A stretch of 64,000 nt of DNA from Amycolatopsis sp. WAC 01376. Lineage in GTDB: Bacteria > Actinomycetota > Actinomycetes > Mycobacteriales > Pseudonocardiaceae. The position numbers and the translations under genes are program-made. Positions 23,413 to 32,516 of the stretch are shown here, piece by piece; position 1 is the stretch's first letter; the number at the start of each line of letters is the position of its first letter. The notes under the pieces are model-generated. The model saw only the letters and a list, made by a program, of their open reading frames with translations. It searched no databases and had not been told where the DNA came from. The stretch spans positions 1 through 64,000 of the forward strand of contig NZ_QHKL01000009.1 of the NCBI RefSeq assembly GCF_003947415.1. The letters are read 5' to 3'.

Positions 23413-23553
23413 GGATCGCGTTTAGCCCGCTAAAGGCGCTCCGGGCGCGCGTCGCCTTTAGCGGGCTAATCGCGATCCGGCGGCGGGGTCGCCTTTAGCG
23501 GGCTAATCGCGATCCGGCGGCCGGGTCGCCTTTAGCCCCCTAATCGCGATCCG
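23413..23553. repeat. cluster of four TTTAGC palindromes
   Basis: Cores lie at 23421-23434, 23457-23470, 23494-23507 and 23531-23544; the last is imperfect (TTTAGCCCCCTAAT). Three of the units share a GTCGCC prefix and a CGCGATCCGG suffix, giving a tandem period of about 37 bp. They follow the sucCD terminator and precede the promoter (CTAGCGT near 23636) of the next gene. Confidence 0.85.
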
Positions 23554-23723
23554 GTCGTCGCGGAGGGGTTCCGCACGGAACCTGATCGGGTGTACAGACG
23601 TCTCAGAGCCCGAGGCGTGGGGTGACCGCGTGTGCGCTAGCGTTCGAGCATCACAGCCGCCTCGTTTGTCCCGGGAGTCCCGTGCGCCCCGGGGTGCCGG
23701 TCGAACGACAGGAGAGCATTCGG

Positions 23724-24542
23724 ATGTCCTATCCCAGCGGTGGGCCCGGCTACCCCCAGCAGGGTGGCGGCCAGCAACCCCCTCAGTCCCACCCCGGCTC
23801 GGGAGCCTTTCCGCAGCAGCAGGCGCCGTCACAGGCTCCCCCGCTGAACCTGGCGCTGCTGCTCGCGCTCGCCGTCGCCGTCCTCGGCCTGGTGCAGTTC
23901 TTCATCGGTTTCTCCGACGAGGCCGACGCCGCCGGACAGGTCTCGGTCTTCCTCCTGGTCAGCGGTCTGCTCGCGGGTTTGCACGCGTTGCCGCGTGGCC
24001 CGAAGACGCTGCCGTTCGCCGCGTTGTTCAGCGTCCTCGGCGCGTTCGGCGCGCTGGACCTGATCATCGGCTACGGGAGCGGTCGCGAGGAGGTCTCGGT
24101 CCCCGGCATCCTCACCGTGGTGCTGATCCTCGGCATCCTGCAGATGCTGGTCGCGGTCGCCGCGCTGCTGTTCGAGCACGACGTCATCAAGCTGCCCGCC
24201 GCGAAGCCGCAGCAGCAGGCGCAGCAGGCCCCGTACAGCCAGCAGTTCCCGCAGCAGGGCCCGCAGGGTCCGTTCGGCCAGCAGGGTCAGCAGGGCCCGG
24301 CCGCCACCCAGGTCCAGCCGTTCCCCGGCGCGGGCCAGCAGGGGCAGCAGCAGGGCGAGCCGTCCGGCCCGTTCTCGCAGCCGGGCGGGTTCCAGCCGCC
24401 GGTCACGCAGCCGCCGGGGCAGCAGGCCACGACGTACGCGCCGCAGCAGGGCCAGTTCTTCCAGCAGCCGCCGTCCTCCTCGTCGTCGGAGTCGGGCCAG
24501 AACCCGGGCACGCCGCCCGGTGGTTTCGGCAAGCAGAGCTGA
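23724..24542 (+). CDS. DUF5336-type membrane protein with Gln/Pro-rich tail
   Basis: The 272-aa protein has a disordered Gly/Pro/Gln start, four helices at about residues 40-155 (for example LNLALLLALAVAVLGLVQFF and ILTVVLILGILQMLVAVAAL), and a C-terminal Gln/Pro/Gly tail. From memory this is the family of Rv0954, which also sits between sucD and Rv0955. ATG 23724 follows AGGAGA at 8 nt. Its function is unknown; a role in cell envelope or division is suggested only by its neighbours. Confidence 0.8.
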   Translation: MSYPSGGPGYPQQGGGQQPPQSHPGSGAFPQQQAPSQAPPLNLALLLALAVAVLGLVQFFIGFSDEADAAGQVSVFLLVSGLLAGLHALPRGPKTLPFAALFSVLGAFGALDLIIGYGSGREEVSVPGILTVVLILGILQMLVAVAALLFEHDVIKLPAAKPQQQAQQAPYSQQFPQQGPQGPFGQQGQQGPAATQVQPFPGAGQQGQQQGEPSGPFSQPGGFQPPVTQPPGQQATTYAPQQGQFFQQPPSSSSSESGQNPGTPPGGFGKQS

Positions 24543-24554
24543 CCTTCCGAACGC

Positions 24555-24605
24555 GAAACACCCGCTGTGACTCTCCGTGTCACAGCGGGTGTTTTCGTTT
24601 TTCCG
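24555..24605 (+). terminator. hairpin terminator after the DUF5336 gene
   Basis: GAAACACCCGCTGTGAC (24555-24571) pairs with GTCACAGCGGGTGTTTTC (24579-24596), followed by GTTTTTCC. This is a classical intrinsic terminator. Confidence 0.88.
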
Positions 24606-24685
24606 GGTTACCCGACCGGGTGGGTTGGGCCACGTGCGCTGTCCGGTGGCGGCGTGCCTCACCCGGACGGCCCAGTCCGGATGTC

Positions 24686-26146
24686 ATGGTGCGGATCATG
24701 AAGCTGCTCACCCGCGACGAACGCCCGCCGGGCGAAGAGCCGGTGAGCGACCTCGTCCCCGAGCCGGAGGTGTCCAGGGCGAAGCGGGTTCGTGTGTTGC
24801 TCGCCGCGGCCTGCGCACCCCTGCTTTCCTCCTATACCGCCGTCGCGGCCGTCCTCGCCGTGGTGTCGTTCGCCGCCGACCGGTCCCGGTTCTCCGCCAC
24901 CGGAGCACTGCTCGCCGCCGGCCCGGGCTGGCTCGCTTCGTGGCAGGTGGAACTCGAACTCGGCGGTCATCCGCTCGGCGTGCTGCCGCTGCTGCCGACG
25001 CTCGTCGTCGGATGGCTCGCGGCCAGGACGGCCAAGCGCGCCGCCCGTCGCCTCGGCGGACGGACTCCGGCGGACGCCGTCCCGGTGGTGACGGTGATAG
25101 CCGGGGCGCACGCGTTGTTCGGTGTGCTCATCGCCCTGATGGCGGGCGGATCGCCGATCGGGGTGAACCCGCTGACCGCGTTCTGCGTGCCGGGGCTCCT
25201 CGCCGGACTCGCCGCCGTCGCGGGAATCGCCAGGGTCTGCGGGCTTCCGGCCTCGGTGCGGGACCGGTTCGACCCGGTCGCCGTCCACGGCCTGCGGGCG
25301 GGTGCGCTCGGCCTCGCCGCGCTGATCGCCTGTGGCGCGGTGGTGTTCACCGCGGCCACCGCGCTTTCTTGGTCCACTGTGGACAGTCTGTTCGAGCCGG
25401 GCTTCGGCGTGAGCCTCGGCATGTTCGTGCTCTCCGCGGCCTATCTGCCGAACGCGGTCGTCGCCGCGCTGTCGTTCACCACCGGACCGGGCTTCTCGAT
25501 CGGCTCGGTGACCGTCGGCATGTTCGGCTACCAGGAAGGCAAGCTGCCAGGGGTGCCGGTGCTGGCGGGGATCCCGTCGCATCACGCGGTCTGGTGGCCG
25601 GCGTTGCTGCTCCTGCCCGCGCTGGTCGGTGCGCTGGTCGGCTGGCGGATCCGCGCGATCGACGAAGACCCGATGCTGCGGATGCGGGCGATCGCCGTCG
25701 CGGGCGCACTCGTCGCGTTCGGCTGCGTCATCCTCGGGACCCTGTCCGGCGGAAGGCTCGGCGACGGGCCGTTCGATCCGGTCAGCGTGCCGGTCGGGGT
25801 CGCGTCGGTGATCGCGTTCTGCTGGATCGTCGTCCCCGGCGGGTTCGTCGCGTTCTTCGCCGGACCGCACGAGGCTCCCGAACCACCGGGTGAACCCGAA
25901 GACATCGCCGAAGTCGAAGAAGAAGCCGTCGAGCCCGAAGACGACGAACTCGCAGAGGAAGCCGAAGCCGAAGAGGCCGAAGAAGCGGCGGAGGACGTCG
26001 ACGAGACCCCGGCGGAACCCGAGCCCGAAACCGAGCCTGAACCAGAGCCCGAAACCGAGCCCGAGCAGGACGGTGCCGTCGACGACGCTGTGACCGAGTC
26101 CACCGACGGGTCCGGCGGCGAAAGCGCCCCCGGCGACGACCGTTAG
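24686..26146 (+). CDS. PerM-like (DUF6350) integral membrane protein
   Basis: The 486-aa product has about ten helices (residues 35-390) and a highly acidic Glu/Pro/Asp C-terminal tail of about 90 residues. Helix-rich segments include LLSSYTAVAAVLAVVSF, SAAYLPNAVVAALSFTTGPG and FSIGSVTVGMFGY. From memory it corresponds to Rv0955/PerM, needed for cell division under stress in M. tuberculosis. ATG 24686 or 24698 can serve as start; neither has a strong ribosome site. Its place before purN is conserved. Confidence 0.8.
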   Translation: MVRIMKLLTRDERPPGEEPVSDLVPEPEVSRAKRVRVLLAAACAPLLSSYTAVAAVLAVVSFAADRSRFSATGALLAAGPGWLASWQVELELGGHPLGVLPLLPTLVVGWLAARTAKRAARRLGGRTPADAVPVVTVIAGAHALFGVLIALMAGGSPIGVNPLTAFCVPGLLAGLAAVAGIARVCGLPASVRDRFDPVAVHGLRAGALGLAALIACGAVVFTAATALSWSTVDSLFEPGFGVSLGMFVLSAAYLPNAVVAALSFTTGPGFSIGSVTVGMFGYQEGKLPGVPVLAGIPSHHAVWWPALLLLPALVGALVGWRIRAIDEDPMLRMRAIAVAGALVAFGCVILGTLSGGRLGDGPFDPVSVPVGVASVIAFCWIVVPGGFVAFFAGPHEAPEPPGEPEDIAEVEEEAVEPEDDELAEEAEAEEAEEAAEDVDETPAEPEPETEPEPEPETEPEQDGAVDDAVTESTDGSGGESAPGDDR

Positions 26147-26222
26147 GGTTGTCGCGACCAGGTGAAGCGCCGTACGCCCGAGTGCGTACCGCCGTGGCAA
26201 GGAGCCCGTTCTGGCTAGTCGG

Positions 26223-26840
26223 TTGGACCTGCCCACTCCGGTGAAGCTCGTCGTCCTCGCGTCCGGTTCCGGCACGCTGCTGCAGGCCGTGCTCGACGCG
26301 GTCGAAAAACCGAACTTCCCGGCGAAGGTGGTCGCCGTCGGAGCGGACCGCGCCGGGATCGCGGCGCTCACCCGGGCCGAACACGCGGGCGTGCCGTCGT
26401 TCACCGTGCGGATGGCCGACCATCCGGACCGCGCGGCGTGGGACAAGGCGATCACCGAAGCCGTCGCCGCCTACCGGCCGGACCTGGTCGTCTCGGCGGG
26501 GTTCATGAAGATCCTCGGCGCCGAATTCCTCGCGCGGTTCCCCGGCCGCGTGATCAACACGCATCCGGCGTTGCTGCCGTCGTTCCCCGGCGCGCACGCC
26601 GTGGCCGACGCGCTGGCGATGGCCGTCAAGGTCACCGGGTCGACGGTGCATTTCGTCGACGCCGGAGTCGACACCGGGCCGATCATCGCGCAGGAGCCGG
26701 TGATCGTGGAGCCCGACGACGACGAAGACGTCCTGCACGAGCGGATCAAGGCCGTGGAACGCAGGCTCCTGGTGGAAACGATCGAAAAGCTCGGCCGGAG
26801 CGGGTGCGCGGTCGAGGGACGAAAGGTGAGGTTTTCGTGA
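26223..26840 (+). CDS. purN: phosphoribosylglycinamide formyltransferase
   Basis: The 205-aa enzyme transfers a formyl group from 10-formyltetrahydrofolate to GAR in purine synthesis. It has the family start VKLVVLASGSGTLLQAVLDA, the catalytic signature GRVINTHPALLPSFPGAHAV with Asn and His, and VHFVDAGVDTGPIIAQ with the active-site Asp. The start is uncertain: TTG 26223 is the first usual codon, but AAGGAG at 26199-26204 is placed ideally for CTG 26211 (6 nt). Its stop overlaps the purH GTG. Confidence 0.94.
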   Translation: MDLPTPVKLVVLASGSGTLLQAVLDAVEKPNFPAKVVAVGADRAGIAALTRAEHAGVPSFTVRMADHPDRAAWDKAITEAVAAYRPDLVVSAGFMKILGAEFLARFPGRVINTHPALLPSFPGAHAVADALAMAVKVTGSTVHFVDAGVDTGPIIAQEPVIVEPDDDEDVLHERIKAVERRLLVETIEKLGRSGCAVEGRKVRFS

Positions 26841-28399
26841 GTACCGCACAGGGACAGCGTCCCGTCCGGCGCGCGCTGATCGGCGTCTCCGACAAGGCAG
26901 GCCTGCTCGAACTCGCCACCGGGCTGCACGCGGCCGGTGTCGAGATCGTGTCGACCGGCGGAACGGCGAAGGTCATCGCGAACGCCGGGGTGCCGGTGAC
27001 GCCGGTCGAGCAGGTCACCGGGTTCCCGGAGTCCCTCGACGGCCGGGTCAAGACGCTGCACCCGCGCGTGCACGCGGGCCTGCTCGCCGACCGCGACCGC
27101 CCGGAGCACGTCGAGCAGCTCAAGCAGCTCGACATCGCGCCGTTCGACCTGCTCGTGGTCAACCTGTACCCGTTCACGCAGACCGTCGCCTCGGGCGCGA
27201 GCCCGGAGGACTGTGTCGAGAACATCGACATCGGCGGCCCGGCGATGGTGCGTGCCGCGGCGAAGAACCACAACAGCGTCGCCGTCGTGGTCGACCCTTC
27301 ACGCTACGAGTGGGTGCTGGACCGCGTCGCCGCCGGTGGTTTCGAGCTGGCCGATCGCAAGCGGCTCGCCGCGCAGGCCTACGCGCACACCGCGGCGTAT
27401 GACACCGCCGTCGCCTCGTGGTTCGCCAACGTCTACGCGCCCGCGGACGACTCCGGCTTCCCGGACTTCACCGGCGCTTCGTGGGAACGCGGCGACGTGC
27501 TGCGCTACGGCGAGAACCCGCACCAGAAGGCCGCGCTGTACAAGCACTGGCGGCCGGGCCTCGCGCACGCGGAACAGCTGCACGGCAAGGCCATGTCGTA
27601 CAACAACTACGTCGACACCGACGCCGCGCGCCGCGCCGCCTACGACTTCGAAGCCCCGGCCGTCGCGATCATCAAGCACGCCAACCCGTGCGGGATCGCC
27701 GTCGGTGAGGACATCGCCGAGGCCCACCGGAAGGCGCACGCGTGCGACCCGGTTTCGGCCTACGGCGGGGTGATCGCGACCAACCGGCCGGTGAGCCGCG
27801 AGGCCGCCGAGCAGATCTCCGAGGTGTTCACCGAGGTCGTCCTGGCGCCGGACTTCGACGCCGAGGCGCTGGAGATCCTGCAGCGCAAGAAGAACGTGCG
27901 GCTGCTGAAGCTGCCCGCGATCACGTCGCCGGATCCGATCGAGTTCCGGCCGATCTCCGGCGGCATGCTGGTGCAGACCGTCGACACGATCGCCGCCGAG
28001 GGCGATGACCCGGCGAACTGGACGCTGGCCACCGGCGCGCCCGCCGACGAGCGGACGCTGGCCGACCTCGAGTTCGCGTGGCGTTCGCTGCGCGCGGTGA
28101 AGTCGAACGCGATCCTGCTGGCGAACGACGGCGCGACCGTCGGCGTCGGCATGGGCCAGGTCAACCGGGTCGACTCATCGAGGCTCGCGGTCTCGCGTGC
28201 GGGCGACCGGGCGAAGGGCTCCGTCGCCGCTTCGGACGCCTTCTTCCCGTTCCCGGACGGGCTCGAAGTCCTGCTCGAGGCCGGCGTCCGCGCCGTCGTC
28301 CAGCCGGGCGGCTCGATCCGCGACGCCGAGGTCATCGCCGCCGCCGAGGCCGCCGGGGTCACCCTGTACCTGACCGGCACGCGCCACTTCGCCCACTGA
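26837..28399 (+). CDS. purH: bifunctional AICAR transformylase / IMP cyclohydrolase
   Basis: The 520-aa enzyme performs the last two steps of IMP synthesis. The N-terminal IMP cyclohydrolase domain contains RRALIGVSDKAGLLELATGL, VTPVEQVTGFPESLDGRVKT and NIDIGGPAMVRAAAKNH. The C-terminal transformylase domain holds LRYGENPHQKAALY, the Lys-His catalytic pair in AIIKHANPCGIAVGED, and the closing AVVQPGGSIRDAEVIAAAE. The GTG start overlaps the purN stop (GTGA), so the pair is translationally coupled. Confidence 0.97.
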   Translation: MSTAQGQRPVRRALIGVSDKAGLLELATGLHAAGVEIVSTGGTAKVIANAGVPVTPVEQVTGFPESLDGRVKTLHPRVHAGLLADRDRPEHVEQLKQLDIAPFDLLVVNLYPFTQTVASGASPEDCVENIDIGGPAMVRAAAKNHNSVAVVVDPSRYEWVLDRVAAGGFELADRKRLAAQAYAHTAAYDTAVASWFANVYAPADDSGFPDFTGASWERGDVLRYGENPHQKAALYKHWRPGLAHAEQLHGKAMSYNNYVDTDAARRAAYDFEAPAVAIIKHANPCGIAVGEDIAEAHRKAHACDPVSAYGGVIATNRPVSREAAEQISEVFTEVVLAPDFDAEALEILQRKKNVRLLKLPAITSPDPIEFRPISGGMLVQTVDTIAAEGDDPANWTLATGAPADERTLADLEFAWRSLRAVKSNAILLANDGATVGVGMGQVNRVDSSRLAVSRAGDRAKGSVAASDAFFPFPDGLEVLLEAGVRAVVQPGGSIRDAEVIAAAEAAGVTLYLTGTRHFAH

Positions 28400-28402
28400 C
28401 GC

Positions 28403-28552
28403 CGACTCGCCTTTAGCGGGCTAAACGCGATCCGGTCCCGGACTTGCGTTTAGCCCCCTAATCGCGATCCGCGGGCGTTCCCGGTGCCCGGCCGCGGCCG
28501 TCGTGCCATGCTGGCCGCGGATCGCGATTAGCCCGCTAAACGCGATCCGGAC
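28403..28552. repeat. three TTTAGC palindromes after purH
   Basis: Cores lie at 28412-28425, 28449-28462 (imperfect, TTTAGCCCCCTAAT) and 28527-28540 (ATTAGCCCGCTAAA), each with CGCGATCC flanks. They fill most of the 180-bp gap between purH and the next gene, which has its own GGGAGG ribosome site before GTG 28580. Confidence 0.85.
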
Positions 28553-28579
28553 GTACGTGAATCGGGAGGGGGAGGATCG

Positions 28580-29341
28580 GTGCACCAGCCACCGCAGGGG
28601 TACGGCCAGGGGCCGGGTTTCGGCCCGCCACCTGGGCAGGGCTACGGACAGCAGCCGGGTTACGGCCCGCCCCAGCCCGGCTACGGCCCGCCTCCCGGTT
28701 ACGGCCCGCCCGGCTACGGGCAGCCGCCCAAGAAGAAAAAGACCGGGCTGATCGTCGGCCTGATCGTGGGCGGCGTCGTCCTGCTCGGGCTCGGCATCCC
28801 CGGCGGGATCTTCGCGTCGGAGTACTACTCGTCGGTCGGCAAGGCGCCGGTCTCGCAGCAGCCGCCCGCCGAGTGCCAGGTCTCCCCGGAGCTCCTGAAC
28901 AAGACGTTCACCACCAGCTACCAAGGCGTCCGCGAGAACGAGATCAAAGCGGGCAAGACCGTCATCAAGCAGTACGGCTGCTCCTGGCTGCCGCCGGAGA
29001 GCGACAACGTCCACGACCGGTCCCTCCAGATCACGGTGTACCGCCACGAGGGGCCGGACGCCGAGAAACGCGCGGCGGAGTCTTCCGTCGGATCGGCCGC
29101 GCCGTCCGAACGTCAGCAGCAGGTGCAGGGCATCGGGAAGAAGGCGGTCCTCGTCACCCTGGACACCGACAGCGCCTTCAGTGGCGCCGAGCTGCGGTAC
29201 TCCCAGGGTGTGTACGTCGTCATCGTCACCTACAAGGGCTGGGACAAGGGGTTCTTCACGAACTCGCCGATCCCGCCGGCGGAGTCCGCCGAAGCGGCGA
29301 AGTCCGTCGGCACCGAGATCGCGAAGAAACTGCCCCGTTAG
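28580..29341 (+). CDS. Gly/Pro/Tyr-rich single-pass membrane protein
   Basis: The 253-aa product has a disordered start of GYGPPPGYGPP-type repeats (residues 1-50), a basic KKKKT anchor, one helix (LIVGLIVGGVVLLGLGIPGG) and an extracytoplasmic domain with two Cys residues (PAECQVSPELLNKTF and IKQYGCSWLPP) that may form a disulfide. It resembles the actinobacterial DUF3558-like envelope proteins in general layout only. It converges with the SRPBCC gene with a 3-4 nt stop overlap. Confidence 0.7.
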   Translation: MHQPPQGYGQGPGFGPPPGQGYGQQPGYGPPQPGYGPPPGYGPPGYGQPPKKKKTGLIVGLIVGGVVLLGLGIPGGIFASEYYSSVGKAPVSQQPPAECQVSPELLNKTFTTSYQGVRENEIKAGKTVIKQYGCSWLPPESDNVHDRSLQITVYRHEGPDAEKRAAESSVGSAAPSERQQQVQGIGKKAVLVTLDTDSAFSGAELRYSQGVYVVIVTYKGWDKGFFTNSPIPPAESAEAAKSVGTEIAKKLPR

Positions 29342-30042
29342 CCGTACAGGCCGTTCAGCCAGGCTGTCCACGCCTTCTCGGCCTTGTCCGCGTCGGCGTC
29401 TTCGGCGAACAGGTGGTGCCCGATGCCGACAGGCCAGCCCCAGACGTTCCGGCCGTAGAAGCGGTACAGCGCGTCTTCGGTCCGGACACCGATGAAGGCC
29501 GGCGTCAGGTAGTCGACGACGCCTTCGACGCCAGGGACTTCCAGGTACACCCGGTCGCCGACGGCCGTCGCGCCGAGGGCCGCCCGCACGGCCTCGAACG
29601 CTTCCGGAGCCTTGGACGCTTCGGGCGCGTCGGTCTTGAAGTACTTCGCCTGGCGTCGGTTGAAGTGCGTCAGGTACTCGCCCAGCGAGTGGTAGTAGAA
29701 CGACGTGTGCTGCTCGCACGCGTCGTATTCGACGTCCCAGTCGTCGAGGACCGTGGTGTGCTCGTAGCGCAGGTACGTGCCGCCGTCCTTCGGTTCGAGG
29801 ACGTACTCGAGCGTGTTGAACCAGCCGTTCTCGTCTTCGGCGTAGGTGACGAAGTGCTGTGACGGCTTCCAGACGGTCACCATGCCGCCGTTCGGGGTGA
29901 GGCCGGATTCGGCGCCGCCGTCGCGGGGTTCGTACCGGATCGGCCAGAGCCAGCCGCCGCTGCCCGTGGTGATCGCGGCCCAGGTGTCGGCGGGCGTGGT
30001 GGGCAGGAAACCCTCGAAGCGGACCTTGGATTCCTTCGTCAT
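29338..30042 (-). CDS. SRPBCC-domain protein (AHSA1-like)
   Basis: The 234-aa soluble product has the helix-grip START/AHSA1 pattern: VRFEGFLPTTPADTWAAITT, WPIRYEPRDGGAESGLTPNG, then LEYVLEPKDGGTYLRYEHTT. These domains hold hydrophobic ligands; the ligand is unknown here. ATG 30042 is chosen because GAGAGG lies 7 nt upstream; a longer frame to 30102 lacks such a site. Confidence 0.8.
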   Translation of the reverse strand: MTKESKVRFEGFLPTTPADTWAAITTGSGGWLWPIRYEPRDGGAESGLTPNGGMVTVWKPSQHFVTYAEDENGWFNTLEYVLEPKDGGTYLRYEHTTVLDDWDVEYDACEQHTSFYYHSLGEYLTHFNRRQAKYFKTDAPEASKAPEAFEAVRAALGATAVGDRVYLEVPGVEGVVDYLTPAFIGVRTEDALYRFYGRNVWGWPVGIGHHLFAEDADADKAEKAWTAWLNGLYG

Positions 30043-30104
30043 GGCTGTTCCTCTCTCGTATGCCTCAAGAGAGCGACGCCTGGCCGGGGGCCGTTTCGAC
30101 AAAC

Positions 30105-30130
30105 GGATCGCGATTAGCCCGCTAAAGTCG
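30105..30130. repeat. single TTTAGC-family palindrome
   Basis: ATTAGCCCGCTAAA at 30113-30126 with an upstream GGATCGCG flank, in the gap between divergent genes. This copy lies upstream of both neighbours rather than at a gene end. Confidence 0.8.
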
Positions 30131-30224
30131 ACGTGACTCAGGTCACATTCGAGAGGTGTCGAGGTCTGGGGGGTGGCGGCGTCCCTGGGGGTGTCCGCGA
30201 AGGCAGCGACCCGAGGAGAGCGAC

Positions 30225-30722
30225 ATGCAGCAGAGCACGATCGACGAGATCCTGAACCGCCCGCTCAGCCAGGAGCTCCTGGCCCGCGACCTGGCCCGGC
30301 TGGCCTACACCGCGCTCGACGGCACGCCGCGGTCGATTCCGATCGGCATCCACTGGAACGGTAAGGAGATCGTCCTGTGCACCCCGACGAACGCGCAGAA
30401 GTTGCCGGCGCTTCGCCGTAATCCCGCTGTCGCGCTGACGATCGACACCGAATCCCACCCGCCGAAGATCCTGCTCATCCGCGGCACCGTCGAACTGGAC
30501 TACGTCGACGGCATCCCCGACGAGTACATGCAGTGGAACGGCACCTACGAGATGACGCCCGAGCAGCGGGTCGAGTGGGAGGCGAACGTGCGGTCGCTCT
30601 ACGACGGCATGGTCCGCGTCGTGGTGACGCCGACCTGGGTCAAGCTCATCGACTTCGAGACCACTCTTCCCTCCGCCGTCGAAGAGCTCCTGCGCCGGCA
30701 GACAGCGCGTCAGAGCGCATGA
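30225..30722 (+). CDS. PPOX-class flavin/F420-dependent oxidoreductase-like protein
   Basis: The 165-aa product is the length of pyridoxamine-phosphate-oxidase-fold proteins: ELLARDLARLAYTALDGTPR followed by SIPIGIHWNGKEIVLCTPTN, LRRNPAVALTIDTESHPPKI and VVVTPTWVKLIDF. The split-barrel fold binds FMN or F420; the substrate is unknown. ATG 30225 follows GAGGAGAGC. The next gene starts 11 nt downstream with its own AAGGA, and the two are probably co-transcribed. Confidence 0.82.
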   Translation: MQQSTIDEILNRPLSQELLARDLARLAYTALDGTPRSIPIGIHWNGKEIVLCTPTNAQKLPALRRNPAVALTIDTESHPPKILLIRGTVELDYVDGIPDEYMQWNGTYEMTPEQRVEWEANVRSLYDGMVRVVVTPTWVKLIDFETTLPSAVEELLRRQTARQSA

Positions 30723-30733
30723 AAGGAACTGTC

Positions 30734-31102
30734 ATGGCCCTCAAGAAACTGGAACACGTCGGCGTCGTCGTCCACGATCTCGAAGCGGCGAAGGCGTTCT
30801 TCATCGCACTCGGTCTCGAACTGGAAGGCGAAGCGTCGCTCAAGGGTGACACGGTCGATCGCCTCACCGGGCTGAACGGCGTGCGGACGGACATCGCGGT
30901 GCTGCGGCCGCCGGACGGTCACGGAGGGCTGGAGCTGATCAAGTATCGGACGCCTGAGGGCCAGGCCGATTCGCGCCTGCCGATGAACACGCCGGGTATC
31001 CGCCATTTCGTGTTCTCGGTGGAGGACATCGACGACGTCCTCGGGCGGCTGCGGCGGCACGGCGGCGAACTGGCGGAGGAGCTTGTACGCCAGGAAGCGT
31101 AG
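30734..31102 (+). CDS. VOC-family protein, C-terminally shortened
   Basis: The 122-aa product has the glyoxalase/VOC first module (LEHVGVVVHDLEAAKAFFIA, LGLELEGEASLKGDTVDRLT) and the start of the second (PGIRHFVFSVEDIDDVLGRL). It ends at LVRQEA, before the usual final strands that carry YVRGPEGI and the last metal-binding Glu, so about 15-20 residues are missing. It may be inactive or complete its site in a partner. ATG 30734 is preferred over 30719 because of AAGGA spacing. Confidence 0.75.
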   Translation: MALKKLEHVGVVVHDLEAAKAFFIALGLELEGEASLKGDTVDRLTGLNGVRTDIAVLRPPDGHGGLELIKYRTPEGQADSRLPMNTPGIRHFVFSVEDIDDVLGRLRRHGGELAEELVRQEA

Positions 31103-31159
31103 GCGAGAAGCCGCGTCTCGACGGATTCCCGCGAAGCCTCGCACTGTCAGCATTTCGCC

Positions 31160-32506
31160 ATGACGTTGACAGGAATCCTGGCCGCCGCGCTGACCGTCAC
31201 CGGCGCGCCCGCCATCGCCGCGGACGACGTCCGTGTGCACACCGGAGTGCTCGAGGGCGCCCGGTACCGGGTCGAGGTGCCGCCGAACTGGAACGGCAAG
31301 TTGTTGCTGTACAACCACGGGATCTATCCGCCGGGCCATGTTCCCGAGGAGATCGAACTCGCCAACCGGGCGGAGGCGAAACCCGTTCTCCTCGGCGAGG
31401 GGTACGCGCTGGCCGCGTCGCTCTACAGCAAGCCGATCGGCTTTTCGGCCCGCGAAGCCGTGCACGATCAGACCGCGCTGCTGTCCTGGTTCGACCGCAC
31501 CATCGGCCGCCCGGCGCAGGTGCTCACCTGGGGCGCCTCCGGCGGCGGGCTCAACTCGGTCCTGCTGGCCGAGCGGCTCCCGCACCGGATCGACGGCACG
31601 CTGGCGATGTGCGGTCCCCTCGCGGGCGGTTCCGCGTTGTTCGCCCAGGCACTCGATCTGGGGTTCACGGTCCGGACGCTGCTGGCGCCGGAACTGGAGG
31701 TCGTCCGCATCGCCGACCCGGGAGCGAACCTCTCGAAAGCTCGTCAAGTGGTCGCGAAGGCGTTGGAATCACCCGATGGACGGGCGCGGCTCGCCCTCGC
31801 CAACGCGTTCGCCGACGTCCCCGGCTGGTCGACGGCACACCGTCCCCGCTCTACCGACGTCGCCGCGCAGATCCGTCAGCAGACGGAGTTCGTCTTGGCG
31901 GTCTACGACCAGTTCTCCTGGGGTGCTCACCGGGCCGATGTGGAGACGCAGGCCGGCGGGAACCCGACCGGGAACACCGGAGTGGATTACCGCGACCTGC
32001 TCGCCCGGTCCAGTGAACGTGACCTCGTCACCAAGGCCTACCGCGACGCAGGCCTGGATCTCGGCGCCGATCTGGCCGCGCTCGCCACCGCGTCCCGCGT
32101 GAAGGCGGACAACGCCGCCGCCCGGTGGCTCGACCGCGTCGGCACGCCGACCGGGCACGGTCACCGGCCCGTCGTCACACTGCACCCGATCGGCGACGGC
32201 GTCGCCCCCGAACACGAGCGGACCTATGGCGACCGCGTCGATTCCGGGCGGATCCGGCAGCTGTTCGTGAACCGGGGCGGTCACTGCCAGCACACCGCCG
32301 CGGAGGAACTGACGGCGTTGCGTGTGCTGCGGGACCGCGTCGAGAGCGGCCGCTGGCCGTCGACGTCGCCGGAACGGCTGAACGCCGAGGCGAACCGGTT
32401 CGGCCCGGAGTTCCGTTTCCTCTATGACTGGCTGCACGGTGAAGGCGGCACCGCCGCGCCTGGTTTCCGGCGGTACCACCCGGCGCCGCTTCCTCGCGTG
32501 GCCTGA
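31160..32506 (+). CDS. secreted alpha/beta hydrolase
   Basis: The 448-aa product starts with a short signal peptide (MTLTGILAAALTVTGAPAIA) and then a hydrolase fold: WNGKLLLYNHGIYPPGH, the nucleophile elbow TWGASGGGLNSVL (Ser), and a C-terminal NRGGHCQHTAAEEL that supplies His; an Asp is probably in HPIGDGVAPEHERTY. It resembles large secreted esterases of the tannase/feruloyl-esterase type, but the substrate is not known. It is followed by a MITE-like element with a long hairpin. Confidence 0.75.
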   Translation: MTLTGILAAALTVTGAPAIAADDVRVHTGVLEGARYRVEVPPNWNGKLLLYNHGIYPPGHVPEEIELANRAEAKPVLLGEGYALAASLYSKPIGFSAREAVHDQTALLSWFDRTIGRPAQVLTWGASGGGLNSVLLAERLPHRIDGTLAMCGPLAGGSALFAQALDLGFTVRTLLAPELEVVRIADPGANLSKARQVVAKALESPDGRARLALANAFADVPGWSTAHRPRSTDVAAQIRQQTEFVLAVYDQFSWGAHRADVETQAGGNPTGNTGVDYRDLLARSSERDLVTKAYRDAGLDLGADLAALATASRVKADNAAARWLDRVGTPTGHGHRPVVTLHPIGDGVAPEHERTYGDRVDSGRIRQLFVNRGGHCQHTAAEELTALRVLRDRVESGRWPSTSPERLNAEANRFGPEFRFLYDWLHGEGGTAAPGFRRYHPAPLPRVA

Positions 32507-32516
32507 CGGTCCGGTG

